A DNA stretch of 11,228 nt from an uncultured Eubacteriales bacterium (GTDB lineage Bacteria > Bacillota > Clostridia > Lachnospirales > CAG-274). Positions 1-7,025 of this stretch are shown here, piece by piece. A program made the translations under genes and the position numbers. Within the stretch, counting starts at the first letter, position 1. The number at the start of each line of letters is the position of its first letter. Location: positions 1 through 11,228 of the forward strand of contig CAJKOJ010000062.1 of the NCBI GenBank assembly GCA_905201505.1, in the 5' to 3' direction. A model generated the notes under the pieces. That model was not told where the DNA came from. It made no database searches and saw nothing but the letters and a program-made list of their open reading frames with translations.

Positions 1-54
1 AAGTACATTAATCATAAGGCTATTCCTATTGCAAGAATTATTTCTAAGGCTTAA
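1..54 (+). CDS. C-terminal end of a gene, probably the phage major capsid protein (partial)
   Basis: Seventeen codons are open from the window edge and end in TAA; the residues read KYINHKAIPIARIISKA. No domain can be recognised in so short a tail. The capsid assignment is inference from gene order: in PBSX/skin-like phages the gene directly before the head-tail connector encodes the major capsid protein, and connector-type genes follow here. The frame could belong to another head gene. Confidence 0.5.
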   Translation, partial: KYINHKAIPIARIISKA

Positions 55-87
55 ATTGAAGTGAAAGTTAATGGGGCGGGCAGAAGA

Positions 88-388
88 GAGACTGTGGAAA
101 CGCTGTGCGTTTCATGGAGAACCGTCCTCCGGTCTTAGTGTTTAATTTTGTGAGGAAGATTATATAATATAGTTGGCAAGGGTGAGACCAGGGAAATGCT
201 GTGCGTTTCATGGAGAACCGTCCCCCGGTCTTGAATTTGGAGAGGAATTTATATAATTTAGGTGAAAAGAATGAGACCAGAGAACCGTCCCCTGGTCTTA
301 CTTTTGGAGGGTGGTTTATATAAAAATGCTATCGAGAGTGAGACTGTGGAAACGCTGTGCGTTTCATGGAGAACTGTCCCCTGGTCTT
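88..388 (+). repeat. Array of four REP-like hairpin repeats
   Basis: Four related units lie at 88-136, 184-232, 273-299 and 340-388, with starts 67-96 bp apart. Each begins GAGAC and ends GGTCTT, so the ends pair as an outer stem (best in unit 3, AGACCAG with CTGGTCT). All carry an AGAACCGTCC-like core (AGAACTGTCC in unit 4). Units 1, 2 and 4 have a 22-nt insert containing the hairpin GAAACGC-TGT-GCGTTTC, absent from unit 3. The linkers are also alike (TTTGGAG...TTATATAA), so the array probably grew by tandem duplication of about 90 bp. The GAACCGTCCC core resembles REP elements mobilised by REP-associated tyrosine transposases in Clostridia (from memory, unchecked); no such transposase is in this window. 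This array is the main content of the 357-bp gap at 55-411. Confidence 0.85.
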
Positions 389-411
389 GAGATAAAGTAA
401 GGTGGCTGATA

Positions 412-798
412 ATGATAAGAAGTGAGGATATAATTACAAGGCTTAAAACTCTTGGTTATGAAGTTAATGAAGAGGACAGCAATGCTATTGAAATTGCCGC
501 AGGAAGTACAGAGCAGTACATAAAAAACTACTGCAATATTTCTGAAATACCTGATGAGCTTTACTATGCGGCTGTGGATATGGCAGCAGGTACAATGCTT
601 AAAACAAAGTTTTCAACAGGTACAGATACATGTGGGGGTATTGACTTTGATGCAGACGGCATAAAGAGCATAACAGAAGGAGATATAAGTGTTACATACA
701 GTGACAGCGGAGGTTCTCTTAGCAGATATGAAAAGCTCATTGACAGCTTATTAAACAGGAAAAGCGAACTAATAAAGTACAGAAAGCTAAGGTGGTAA
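412..798 (+). CDS. Phage head-tail connector protein (gp6/YqbG-like)
   Basis: The 128-residue product has the size and helical character of the adaptor that docks onto the portal ring and starts the neck of the virion. Residues 1-15 (MIRSEDIITRLKTLG) and 31-60 (an STEQYIKNYCNI helix followed by LYYAAVDMAAGTML) match the usual connector pattern of a short N-terminal helix followed by a helical hairpin with a conserved Asn-Tyr-Cys-Asn stretch. A C-terminal beta/turn part follows. The ribosome site AAGGTGG (399-405) is 6 nt from the ATG. It is the first gene after the repeat array and ends 2 bp before the next start. Assignment rests on pattern and synteny with sheath, tube and tape measure genes downstream. 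Confidence 0.75.
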   Translation: MIRSEDIITRLKTLGYEVNEEDSNAIEIAAGSTEQYIKNYCNISEIPDELYYAAVDMAAGTMLKTKFSTGTDTCGGIDFDADGIKSITEGDISVTYSDSGGSLSRYEKLIDSLLNRKSELIKYRKLRW

Positions 799-800
799 AT

Positions 801-1172
801 ATGTACGGTAATAAACTTAAAAGAGCTGTAAGTATGCTGTGGAATGGCAGATGTGACATTATAAACTTTGTGTCGGTAACAGATGAAAACGGTATAACAA
901 AAAACATAAAGAGCATAACTGCTGAAGATATACCCTGCAGAATATCATACAAGACATATAAAAGAGACCGTTCGGGTGTGCAAAGTGAAACTGCGGACCA
1001 AATGTCAAAGGAAATAAGGCTGCTTATTGACAAAGATGTTGATATAAGGGAAGGCAGTCAGGTTATTGTTACTCAAAACGGAGAAAAGAGGAAGTATATT
1101 TCGGCAGGGATACCCGCAGTTTACTCTATCCACAAACAGGTTATGCTGTGTGATGAAAAAATATATGGTTAA
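801..1172 (+). CDS. Phage head closure / neck protein (XkdH/YqbH-like)
   Basis: The 123-residue product is probably the ring protein that closes the connector after DNA packaging and presents the tail docking surface. It is mostly beta: CDIINFVSVTDENGITK near the N-terminus and a late DIREGSQVIVTQNG stretch, the usual look of head closure proteins (a small barrel describing 'minimum definition' and units). The start is set at ATG 801, because AAGGTGG (789-795) is 5 nt before it; a GTG at 792 in the same frame lies inside that ribosome site. It begins 2 bp after the connector stop, indicating translational coupling. Function is inferred from position between connector and tail terminator plus fold pattern. 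Confidence 0.65.
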   Translation: MYGNKLKRAVSMLWNGRCDIINFVSVTDENGITKNIKSITAEDIPCRISYKTYKRDRSGVQSETADQMSKEIRLLIDKDVDIREGSQVIVTQNGEKRKYISAGIPAVYSIHKQVMLCDEKIYG

Positions 1173-1207
1173 ATTACTGACAGCAAAAATTTGAAGGCGG
1201 TGAGAAG

Positions 1208-1636
1208 TTGACTGAACAAATTATATGTGCTGTGGCTAAAGCAATAAACAAAGAGCTTAATCATAATAATGAATATGCAATATATACTGAAAGAGTTGAA
1301 CAAGGGTTAAAGACACCTTGTTTTTTTATACTGTGCATAAATTACAGTGATGAGCTTTACAGGGGGAAAAGATACAAAGCAGGAGCTGATTTTTCCATTG
1401 AATATGCCGCAGAGTGTACGGCAGAGAACATAAATTCCGCTGCAAACAGTATAATTGAAAAATTATATGATATTACGGAAGTAATAAGCACTGATGAAGG
1501 TGAACTGAGAGGTATTGAAAGAAAAGTTGAAAAAAATGACAAAGGGTTTGTTTTCAGCGTAAGGTATCAATATTTCTATTACAAAAATAAAGATGCTGAA
1601 AATATGGAAGTATTAAAAGAAGATGTTTATGTTTAA
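1208..1636 (+). CDS. Phage tail terminator family protein (XkdJ/YqbJ-like)
   Basis: The 142-residue alpha/beta protein should form the ring that stops tail tube and sheath growth and joins tail to head. It has an N-terminal helix (residues 1-20), a strand (PCFFILCINYSDEL, about 38-51), a central strand pair (FSIEYAAEC), a long helix (ENINSAANSIIEKLYDI) and a final strand pair (FVFSVRYQYFYY), the order typical of tail terminators in PBSX-like phages. The start is TTG 1208, preceded by GGCGGTGAG (1196-1204). A 35-bp gap separates it from the head closure gene; the HK97-gp10-like completion gene often found between the two is absent. Confidence 0.7.
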   Translation: MTEQIICAVAKAINKELNHNNEYAIYTERVEQGLKTPCFFILCINYSDELYRGKRYKAGADFSIEYAAECTAENINSAANSIIEKLYDITEVISTDEGELRGIERKVEKNDKGFVFSVRYQYFYYKNKDAENMEVLKEDVYV

Positions 1637-1656
1637 AAGAGAAAGGAATGGTAAAT

Positions 1657-1971
1657 ATGGCAGTAAAGAAATCAACAGAAAATGCTGTTTTGTATGCTTC
1701 AGCTGACGCAGTAACAGATAATACTGTAAACAATGCAGACAATACTGTAAATAATGCGGATAACGCAAATACCGCAGACAGTGAAGTAAATACAGGAGAA
1801 AACAGTAAAGACGATGAAAAAGCAAGCAGGTTTAAAAAAGAACAGATTTTAAAAAGCAAAAAGTATGAAAACTATACCGATGTTCTTAATGTAGTGCTGG
1901 GTGAAAGCAAATACACCATTGATGAGGTGGATAACTTGCTTAAAGAGTTTTTTAACAAGGAGGTAAAGTAA
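1657..1971 (+). CDS. Small phage protein preceding the sheath, function unknown
   Basis: The 104-residue protein has two parts. Residues 1-55 are low complexity, rich in Asn, Asp, Thr and Ala, with a tandem DNTVNNA repeat (about 21-35). Residues 58-104 are a charged helical domain starting FKKEQILKSKKY and ending in a YTIDEVDNLLKEFF helix. Proteins with this KEQILKS...Y...D.L..LL...Y...EV C-terminus commonly sit immediately before the sheath gene in clostridial myophages (from memory); their role is not established. ATG 1657 is preferred over ATG 1648, because GAAAGGA (1641-1647) abuts 1648 but is 9 nt from 1657. The sheath ribosome site lies in its last codons. Confidence 0.65.
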   Translation: MAVKKSTENAVLYASADAVTDNTVNNADNTVNNADNANTADSEVNTGENSKDDEKASRFKKEQILKSKKYENYTDVLNVVLGESKYTIDEVDNLLKEFFNKEVK

Positions 1972-1972
1972 T

Positions 1973-3718
1973 ATGGCTTTAGGCGGAGGTACATTTGTAA
2001 CACAGAACAAGGTTTTGCCGGGTGCATATATTAACTTTGTATCAGTGTCTAACGGAAGCAATATATTTGGTGAAAGAGGTATTGCAGCGGCACCTTTAGA
2101 TATTGACTGGGGTGCTGACGGTGAAGTAATTGAAGTTACGGCAGAGGATTTTGAAAAAAATTCTTTAAAGATATTTGGCTACAGCTATTCAGACAGCAAA
2201 ATGAAGCCTTACAGAGATTTATTCAAAAATGCTCAGAAATGTTACTTCTACAGAGTGACTGACGGCAGCAAAGCAGCATCTTCAATTGCAGAGGCAAAAT
2301 GCACAGGTTTAAGAGGCAACAGCATTTTTAACACAGTTGCAAAAAATATTGATAATGAAAAAATGTATGATGTGTGTACATATATAAGAAGTATAGATGA
2401 TACGGTTGAGAGCAATAAAACTTATGATATGAGAGAAGAAATATCTGTTGATATTACAAATATTGGCGGTAAGGCTCATATTGAAGCTGATAATTCAGGT
2501 AATGACGGAACTCCTGCTACAGTAATTGACGCTAACAGAGAAGGCACTGACAGAGATGCAGACGGCAAGCCTACAAGCAGAGCTTTATGCTTTGAGGGGT
2601 TGACTGTTCCATGTAAAATCAGAGTTACATATAACACAACAGCAGCTAATCCATCAGATTACAGAGTATATATTGCATCAAGTAAAACAACATTAACCCC
2701 TGCAATATCACAGGGTAATGTTACATTTACTATTCCTGCTTCAGACAGAGCATCAGATGATATATATATCTACGGAACAAACAAGATAAGAATTGACAAA
2801 ATTGAAATAATTTACGATGGTGCAGTGACAGATACCCTTGTGGACAAGCAGACTGTAAAGGATTACCGCAGTCTTGCGGATAATGACTTTGTTGAGTGGA
2901 AGAAGACAGGAGGAATTATGCTTGCTGAAACAGCAGGATTGTTCTTAACAGGCGGTCAAAGTAATTATGCAAAGGGCGAGAATTATCAGAAGTTTATGTC
3001 AGCTATTGAAGGATACAGTTTTAACATTCTTGTGTGTGACAGTATGGATAACACTATAAAGGCCTTATTTGCAAGCTTTACAAAGAGGCTCAGAGAAGAA
3101 CTGGGTATTAAGTTCCAGACAGTAATATATAATTACCCAGGCAATTATGAAGGTGTGATAAATGTAACGACAAAGGCAGAAAATGCAAGAGAAAACTCCC
3201 TTGTATGGTGGACTGCAGGTGCTGAGGCTGCGTGTGAAATAAACAAGAGCTGTACAAATTTACTTTATGACGGTGAATATGAACCAATATGTGCTGATAC
3301 TCAAAATGAGCTTATTAATGCTATTAATAATGGTGAGTTAAAACTGCACAAGGTTGGTTCTGATTACAGAGTGCTTATGGATATTAATTCACTTATTGAG
3401 GTTTCTGACGGCAAGGGTGATATTTTTAAAGAAAATCAAACTATAAGAGTTTGTGACCAGATTGCTATGGATATTGCATCTATATTTAACACCAGATACC
3501 TTGGAAAGGTGCCTAATGACAGTGCAGGAAGAACCGCATTGTGGGCTGACATTGTAAAGCATCACAACAAACTGCAAAGCCTGAGAGCTATTGAGGAGTT
3601 TAAGGGTGAGGATATTGTTGTGCAGCAGGGTGAGACAAAGAACAGTGTTGTTGTAACTGACAATATCACAATTGTTAATGCAATGGCTAAGTTATATATG
3701 ACAGTAGTTGTGGAGTAA
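1973..3718 (+). CDS. xkdK: Phage contractile tail sheath protein with an extra inserted domain
   Basis: The 581-residue protein is the contractile sheath that surrounds the tail tube. The N-terminus MALGGGTFVTQNKVLPGAYI, the CYFYRV strand (90-95), AKCTGLRGN (108-116), GLFLTGG (322-328), the FTKRLREELG helix (369-378), WWTAGAEAA (412-420) and the C-terminal IRVCDQIAMDIA...GKVPN block are sheath hallmarks. PBSX XkdK-type sheaths are about 440-490 residues. The excess is an insert at about 139-284, between YDVCTYI and the canonical VDKQTVKDYRSLADNDFVEW strand. The insert is beta-rich and looks like a small surface module. AAGGAGG (1957-1963) is 9 nt before the ATG. The preceding and following genes are tightly linked. 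Confidence 0.95.
   Translation: MALGGGTFVTQNKVLPGAYINFVSVSNGSNIFGERGIAAAPLDIDWGADGEVIEVTAEDFEKNSLKIFGYSYSDSKMKPYRDLFKNAQKCYFYRVTDGSKAASSIAEAKCTGLRGNSIFNTVAKNIDNEKMYDVCTYIRSIDDTVESNKTYDMREEISVDITNIGGKAHIEADNSGNDGTPATVIDANREGTDRDADGKPTSRALCFEGLTVPCKIRVTYNTTAANPSDYRVYIASSKTTLTPAISQGNVTFTIPASDRASDDIYIYGTNKIRIDKIEIIYDGAVTDTLVDKQTVKDYRSLADNDFVEWKKTGGIMLAETAGLFLTGGQSNYAKGENYQKFMSAIEGYSFNILVCDSMDNTIKALFASFTKRLREELGIKFQTVIYNYPGNYEGVINVTTKAENARENSLVWWTAGAEAACEINKSCTNLLYDGEYEPICADTQNELINAINNGELKLHKVGSDYRVLMDINSLIEVSDGKGDIFKENQTIRVCDQIAMDIASIFNTRYLGKVPNDSAGRTALWADIVKHHNKLQSLRAIEEFKGEDIVVQQGETKNSVVVTDNITIVNAMAKLYMTVVVE
2387..2824 (+). other. Insertion domain within the tail sheath (residues about 139-284)
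   Basis: This segment interrupts the standard sheath order, in which a TYI-type strand is followed directly by a DTQTV-like strand. It contains a spacer with many Asp, Asn and Gly residues (170-200), then a strand-rich part: ALCFEG, CKIRVTYNT, YRVYIASS, NVTFTIPAS, DDIYIYG, IRIDKIEIIYDG. The pattern of FEG...strand...FTIPA...YIYG...I.KIEI resembles small beta-sandwich modules appended to secreted carbohydrate-active enzymes of gut Clostridia. That resemblance is by eye only. Insertions at this point of sheath proteins normally face the outside of the tail. Confidence 0.6.
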
Positions 3719-3731
3719 GGAGGTTTGAAAT

Positions 3732-4205
3732 ATGTCAAAAGCAAAATTAAACGCAAGAGATACCGTAAGTGCCAAGCTCGCAGAGTGCTATGTAACTATT
3801 GACGGTGACAGATACAACTTTATGCAGGCTATAAACCTTGAGGCTAAGGCTGAAAAAAACAAGATTGAAGTACCTATATTGGGAAAGATTGCAAAGGGTA
3901 ACAAGTCAGGTAGTTTAAAGTATACAGGCAAAGCTAAGTTCCATTACAACACTAGTATTTTTAATAAGGTTATGGCCCACTACAAGGATACAGGCGAGGA
4001 CCTTTACTTTGATATGCAGGTTATAAATGAGGACCCTACAAGTGCAGCAGGTAGACAGGAAATTATGCTGTATGACTGTAATCTTGACGGAGTTACACTG
4101 GCACAGTTTGACGCTGACGGTGATTACTTAAGCGATGAAATCAACTTTACTTTTGAGGACTGGGATATGCCTGAAGAGTTTGAAAGTTTAGACGGTATGT
4201 TATAA
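3732..4205 (+). CDS. xkdM: Phage tail tube protein (XkdM-like)
   Basis: The 157-residue product stacks as rings to form the inner tail tube through which DNA passes. It has the XkdM pattern: an N-terminal arm (KLNARDTVSAKLAECYVTI), the NFMQAINLEAKAEKNKIEVPILG segment with the conserved 'K...VPILG' turn (about 32-54), GNKSGSLKYTGKAKFHYNT, and late FDMQVINEDPTSAAGRQ and FDADGDYLSDEINFTFEDW strands. Length matches the family. AAGGAGG (3717-3723) overlaps the sheath stop and lies 8 nt before the ATG. Position directly after the sheath is the standard order in contractile-tailed phages. Confidence 0.93.
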   Translation: MSKAKLNARDTVSAKLAECYVTIDGDRYNFMQAINLEAKAEKNKIEVPILGKIAKGNKSGSLKYTGKAKFHYNTSIFNKVMAHYKDTGEDLYFDMQVINEDPTSAAGRQEIMLYDCNLDGVTLAQFDADGDYLSDEINFTFEDWDMPEEFESLDGML

Positions 4206-4231
4206 TAATTGTTTTTTAGGAGGATATAAAT

Positions 4232-4645
4232 ATGGATTTAAAGTTATTTTTAAACAACGGAAAAAAGGTAAATGAAACATTTGAACACGTGCCTACACAG
4301 AAATTTAAGGACGAGAATGGAAAAGCTATACCTTGGGCATTTAAGAAATTAAGTATTGATGAGTATGAAGCTATAAGAGATGAATGTACAAAAATTAACT
4401 TTGCTGACAAGGGCAAAACAAAGTTTGACAATACTTTGTTTAATAAAAAGTTTGTATGTGAATCTATTGTAGAGCCTAATCTGAACAGTGCTGAATTACA
4501 GGACAGCTATGGTGTGAAAAAAGCTGAGGACTTGGTGACTAAGTTATTTGACAATGCAGGTGAGTATTACAATTTGTTAGGCTATCTCCTTGAAGTAAAC
4601 GGATTTAAGAGCGTTGGAGATTATGCTGAAGAAGCAAAAAACTAA
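4232..4645 (+). CDS. xkdN: Phage tail assembly chaperone, XkdN-like (zero-frame product)
   Basis: The 137-residue product coats the tape measure protein during tail assembly and is not expected in the virion. It shows the XkdN pattern: MDLKLFLNNGKKVNETFEHVP, then FKDENGKAIPWAFKKLSIDEYEAIRDECT (about 26-54), then the KKFVCESIVEPNLNSAELQDSYGVKKAEDLV block and a GEYYNLLGYLLEVNGF helix. Its last codons are GCA AAA AAC TAA, giving the slippery heptamer A AAA AAC (4636-4642) right before the stop. A -1 shift there gives a longer product, annotated separately. The ribosome site TAGGAGG (4217-4223) is 8 nt before the ATG. Confidence 0.9.
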   Translation: MDLKLFLNNGKKVNETFEHVPTQKFKDENGKAIPWAFKKLSIDEYEAIRDECTKINFADKGKTKFDNTLFNKKFVCESIVEPNLNSAELQDSYGVKKAEDLVTKLFDNAGEYYNLLGYLLEVNGFKSVGDYAEEAKN

Positions 4646-4812
4646 TTGAGGAGGGGGACCCTATTGCCTTTATAGCTTATTACAGCTTTACAAAGTTTGG
4701 GGTGCTCCCTTCGGAAATTTTAAAGAAGAATGCTAAGGAACTAGGCTTTCTGCTCGCTTGTATAGAAAAGTATGAGAAAGAAAATAAAAGTGCCCTTGAC
4801 AGAATAAGGTAG
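4232..4812 (+). CDS. Tail assembly chaperone -1 frameshift product (G-T type fusion, join 4232-4642 and 4642-4812)
   Basis: After the zero-frame chaperone, the -1 frame is open from the slippery site to TAG 4810-4812. It encodes 56 further residues beginning LIEEGDPIAFIAYYSFTKFG and continuing with a helical, charged segment ending KSALDRIR. Joining at A AAA AAC gives a 193-residue fusion. The extension has no ATG, GTG or TTG start in its frame near the G-rich GAGGAGGGGG stretch (4648-4657), so translation by frameshift is the simplest reading. Paired short and long chaperones made by -1 slippage between tube and tape measure genes are established for many tailed phages, as in lambda gpG/gpGT. 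In those phages the extension contacts the tube protein. The G-rich stretch 6 nt after the heptamer may act as stimulator; this was not folded. Confidence 0.85.
4636..4642 (+). promoter_or_regulatory. Programmed -1 ribosomal frameshift site (A AAA AAC)
   Basis: Read in the chaperone frame, the bases are gcA AAA AAC TAA, a canonical X XXY YYZ heptamer with the stop codon immediately after it. The stop in the +1 position would favour pausing. The downstream -1 frame is open for 56 codons and ends 8 bp before the tape measure ATG. Confidence 0.85.
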
Positions 4813-4820
4813 GTGATAAC

Positions 4821-6908
4821 ATGGCAATGACTGTGAGTGCAAGTATACAGCTTAACGATGTGATGTCCGGTCCCATACAGCATATAACAAGTGCTATGAA
4901 TATAATGTTAGACTGTATGAGCAGAACAGACACAGCAGTAGATGCGGGGTTTGACAGCTCTGCTGTATATGAAATGCACCAACATATAGATATGGTAAAC
5001 GCTGAGCTTGCAGAAACAGAGCAGCGGCTTAACAATGTTAGCAACAAAGGCAACGGAGCTGCTAAAGCTACTAGGGATATTGCAGAGGCGACTAAGCAGG
5101 TTAGTGCAGCACAAAGAAGTTATAACAGCAGTTTAGGACAGACAGCCGCTATAAGCAACAGCATTGTGGGGAGCATAGAAAAATACATATCTATGGCGGC
5201 TGTGGCATACGGCGGTAAAAAGCTTATAAATGAGAGTGATACATGGACTAATAATTCTGCTAGACTTGGGCTTATAACGGACAATTTACAGCAGCAGGCA
5301 GTACTGCAAGAGCAAATATACAGGTCTGCCAAAGCGTCTAGGGGGGCTTACTCCGACACGGTAGACGTTGTTGCTAAACTGGGGTTATTAGCAGGAGACG
5401 CCTTTGGAAGTAATGAAGAAATTGTAAAATTTACCGAGCTTATGAACAAGAGCTTTAAGCTAAGCGGTGCAAGCCAGCAGGAAAAAACCGCGGCTATGTA
5501 CCAGCTTACGCAGGCAATGGCAAGTGGCAGATTACAGGGGGATGAGTTTAGGAGTATAATAGAAAACGCTCCTATGCTTGCAAATGCCATTGCTGAATAT
5601 ACAGGTGTAGGCAGAGAGGGACTAAAGGAGCTTAGCTCTGACGGTGCAATTACAGCAGATATAATAAAGAATTCCTTATTTAGTGTGGCTGACGACATAG
5701 AGGATAAGTTTAGTACATTACCTATGACCTTTGGAGATATATGGACTAACATAGCCAGCGATGCGACTATGGCTTTTGCACCTGTGTACAAACAGTTGAA
5801 CGAGATGTTAAATGGTGACATGGGGCAGGGATTATTAGAAAATATAGGTGAAGCATTAACAATTATTGCAAATGCTGTAACAATAATAATTGACGGTATA
5901 AACAGCACTGCAAATTTTATATATGAAAATTGGGATATAATAGCTCCTATTTTAGGAACTATTGGTGCTATTTTAACTGTATATACAGCATTAAAACTTG
6001 TAAAAGGAGTTATAGATGTGTGTAATACATTGTCTAACATTTTTAAAATAATTTGGGCTACTTGCCCGACAATACTAGTAATAATATTAATAATTGGAGC
6101 ATTTTACTTGTTGATAGCTGTAATTAACAAAGTAAAAGGTACTACAATATCTGCTACAGGTGTTATATTTGGGGTTTTAAATTATTTAAGGCAAGGAGTT
6201 ATATACTTAGGACAAGATATAGCAAATGTATTTTTGGGAGCATGGGAGGTTGTAAAAACTTTTGCCAGAAACTTGGAACGAGCGTTTGAAATTTCTGTGT
6301 CAAACGTAAAAAAAACTTTTTTTGGTCTAGGCGGTGAAGTTTTAAAAATAATAGGTTGGATAGCACAAAAATTAAACGCACTTCCATTTTTTCATTTTAA
6401 TGATGAGGGAATAATGGAAAAAGCTGATGAATGGGCTGCTAGAGCTGCTGCAGAACAAGGATACAGAAAAAGCTATGAAAGTCTCGCTGACGCATATAAA
6501 ATAGGTGCGAGTAAATACAATACACGTCCTATTGGATGGGAAAAGCAAGCCTATCTGGACGGGTATGATTTTGCTGAAAATCTTTTTAAATTCGAGCACG
6601 GACGCAATGAAGAATTTGATTTGTCTAAAATTGATACAAGCACATTAGTAGGCAACACGGACGAAACAGCTAAAAACACAGAAAAGACAGCCAAAAACAC
6701 AGAAAAAATAGAAAGCCTAATGGAGCTAATAAAAGACAATTTGGAAAAGGAAGCTATTGCAAAGTACACAGCAAATACAAAAACTGTTACGTACGACTTA
6801 TCTGGAGCAACAAACATATACCACAATACAGGGGAAGCCTTTGATGCCGTAAAGGAACTTGCAAATTATTTAAGAGGGAAAGAAGCTACAAGTGCAGAAG
6901 GAATATAA
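4821..6908 (+). CDS. Phage tape measure protein
   Basis: The 695-residue protein sets tail length inside the tube and passes into the host envelope on infection. Residues about 140-265 carry the classic tape measure domain: YSDTVDVVAKLGLLAGDAFG, FTELMNKSFKLSGAS, and MYQLTQAMASGRLQGDEFRSI followed by IIENAPMLANAIAEYTGV. Residues 1-120 are helical, with Gln/Asn-rich coiled-coil character. Hydrophobic helices lie at about 373-395 and 411-438. The tail of the protein has a repeated TAKNTEK motif (about 616-629). At roughly 1.5 angstroms per residue, this fits a tail near 100 nm. AAGGTAGGTG (4806-4815) is 5 nt before the ATG. Base composition becomes visibly more AT-rich after about 5850, suggesting a conserved N-terminal half and a diverged or exchanged C-terminal half. 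Confidence 0.95.
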   Translation: MAMTVSASIQLNDVMSGPIQHITSAMNIMLDCMSRTDTAVDAGFDSSAVYEMHQHIDMVNAELAETEQRLNNVSNKGNGAAKATRDIAEATKQVSAAQRSYNSSLGQTAAISNSIVGSIEKYISMAAVAYGGKKLINESDTWTNNSARLGLITDNLQQQAVLQEQIYRSAKASRGAYSDTVDVVAKLGLLAGDAFGSNEEIVKFTELMNKSFKLSGASQQEKTAAMYQLTQAMASGRLQGDEFRSIIENAPMLANAIAEYTGVGREGLKELSSDGAITADIIKNSLFSVADDIEDKFSTLPMTFGDIWTNIASDATMAFAPVYKQLNEMLNGDMGQGLLENIGEALTIIANAVTIIIDGINSTANFIYENWDIIAPILGTIGAILTVYTALKLVKGVIDVCNTLSNIFKIIWATCPTILVIILIIGAFYLLIAVINKVKGTTISATGVIFGVLNYLRQGVIYLGQDIANVFLGAWEVVKTFARNLERAFEISVSNVKKTFFGLGGEVLKIIGWIAQKLNALPFFHFNDEGIMEKADEWAARAAAEQGYRKSYESLADAYKIGASKYNTRPIGWEKQAYLDGYDFAENLFKFEHGRNEEFDLSKIDTSTLVGNTDETAKNTEKTAKNTEKIESLMELIKDNLEKEAIAKYTANTKTVTYDLSGATNIYHNTGEAFDAVKELANYLRGKEATSAEGI

Positions 6909-6941
6909 GGTACTATCTTATTATTTGTCGAACTTTATATA

Positions 6942-6971
6942 TTGACATATATTGTATTTTTTTGTTATTAT
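6942..6971 (+). promoter_or_regulatory. Sigma-A promoter of the membrane-anchored protein gene
   Basis: TTGACA (6942-6947) and TATTAT (6966-6971) are separated by 18 bp, about 55 bp before the ATG at 7026. It is the first promoter seen after the structural operon and marks the start of the independently transcribed block. No convincing terminator is visible between it and the tape measure stop. Confidence 0.65.
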
Positions 6972-7025
6972 TAAATAAAAAAGAGCATAAACTTTATAAA
7001 ATAACGAAAGGACATAGGTGCTTAA

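Noticed and set aside
55..411. The repeat stretch as a small coding region
   Set aside because: The repeat linkers contain GGAGG-like boxes, but no consistent start codon or open frame follows them, and copies vary in length by non-multiples of three.
792..800. GTG start for the head closure gene
   Set aside because: The GTG is part of the AAGGTGG ribosome site that serves ATG 801.
1648..1656. Earlier ATG for the pre-sheath protein
   Set aside because: The ribosome site GAAAGGA ends at 1647, leaving no spacing; ATG 1657 has 9 nt.
4648..4812. The -1 frame after the chaperone as an independent gene
   Set aside because: GAGGAGG resembles a ribosome site, but the frame has only ATT at a suitable distance and no ATG, GTG or TTG; the slippery heptamer explains it better.
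5348..6040. A 230-codon open frame on the minus strand
   Set aside because: It lies fully inside the tape measure gene, has no ribosome site or promoter, and its translation is the hydrophobic, Ser-rich type expected of an antisense frame.
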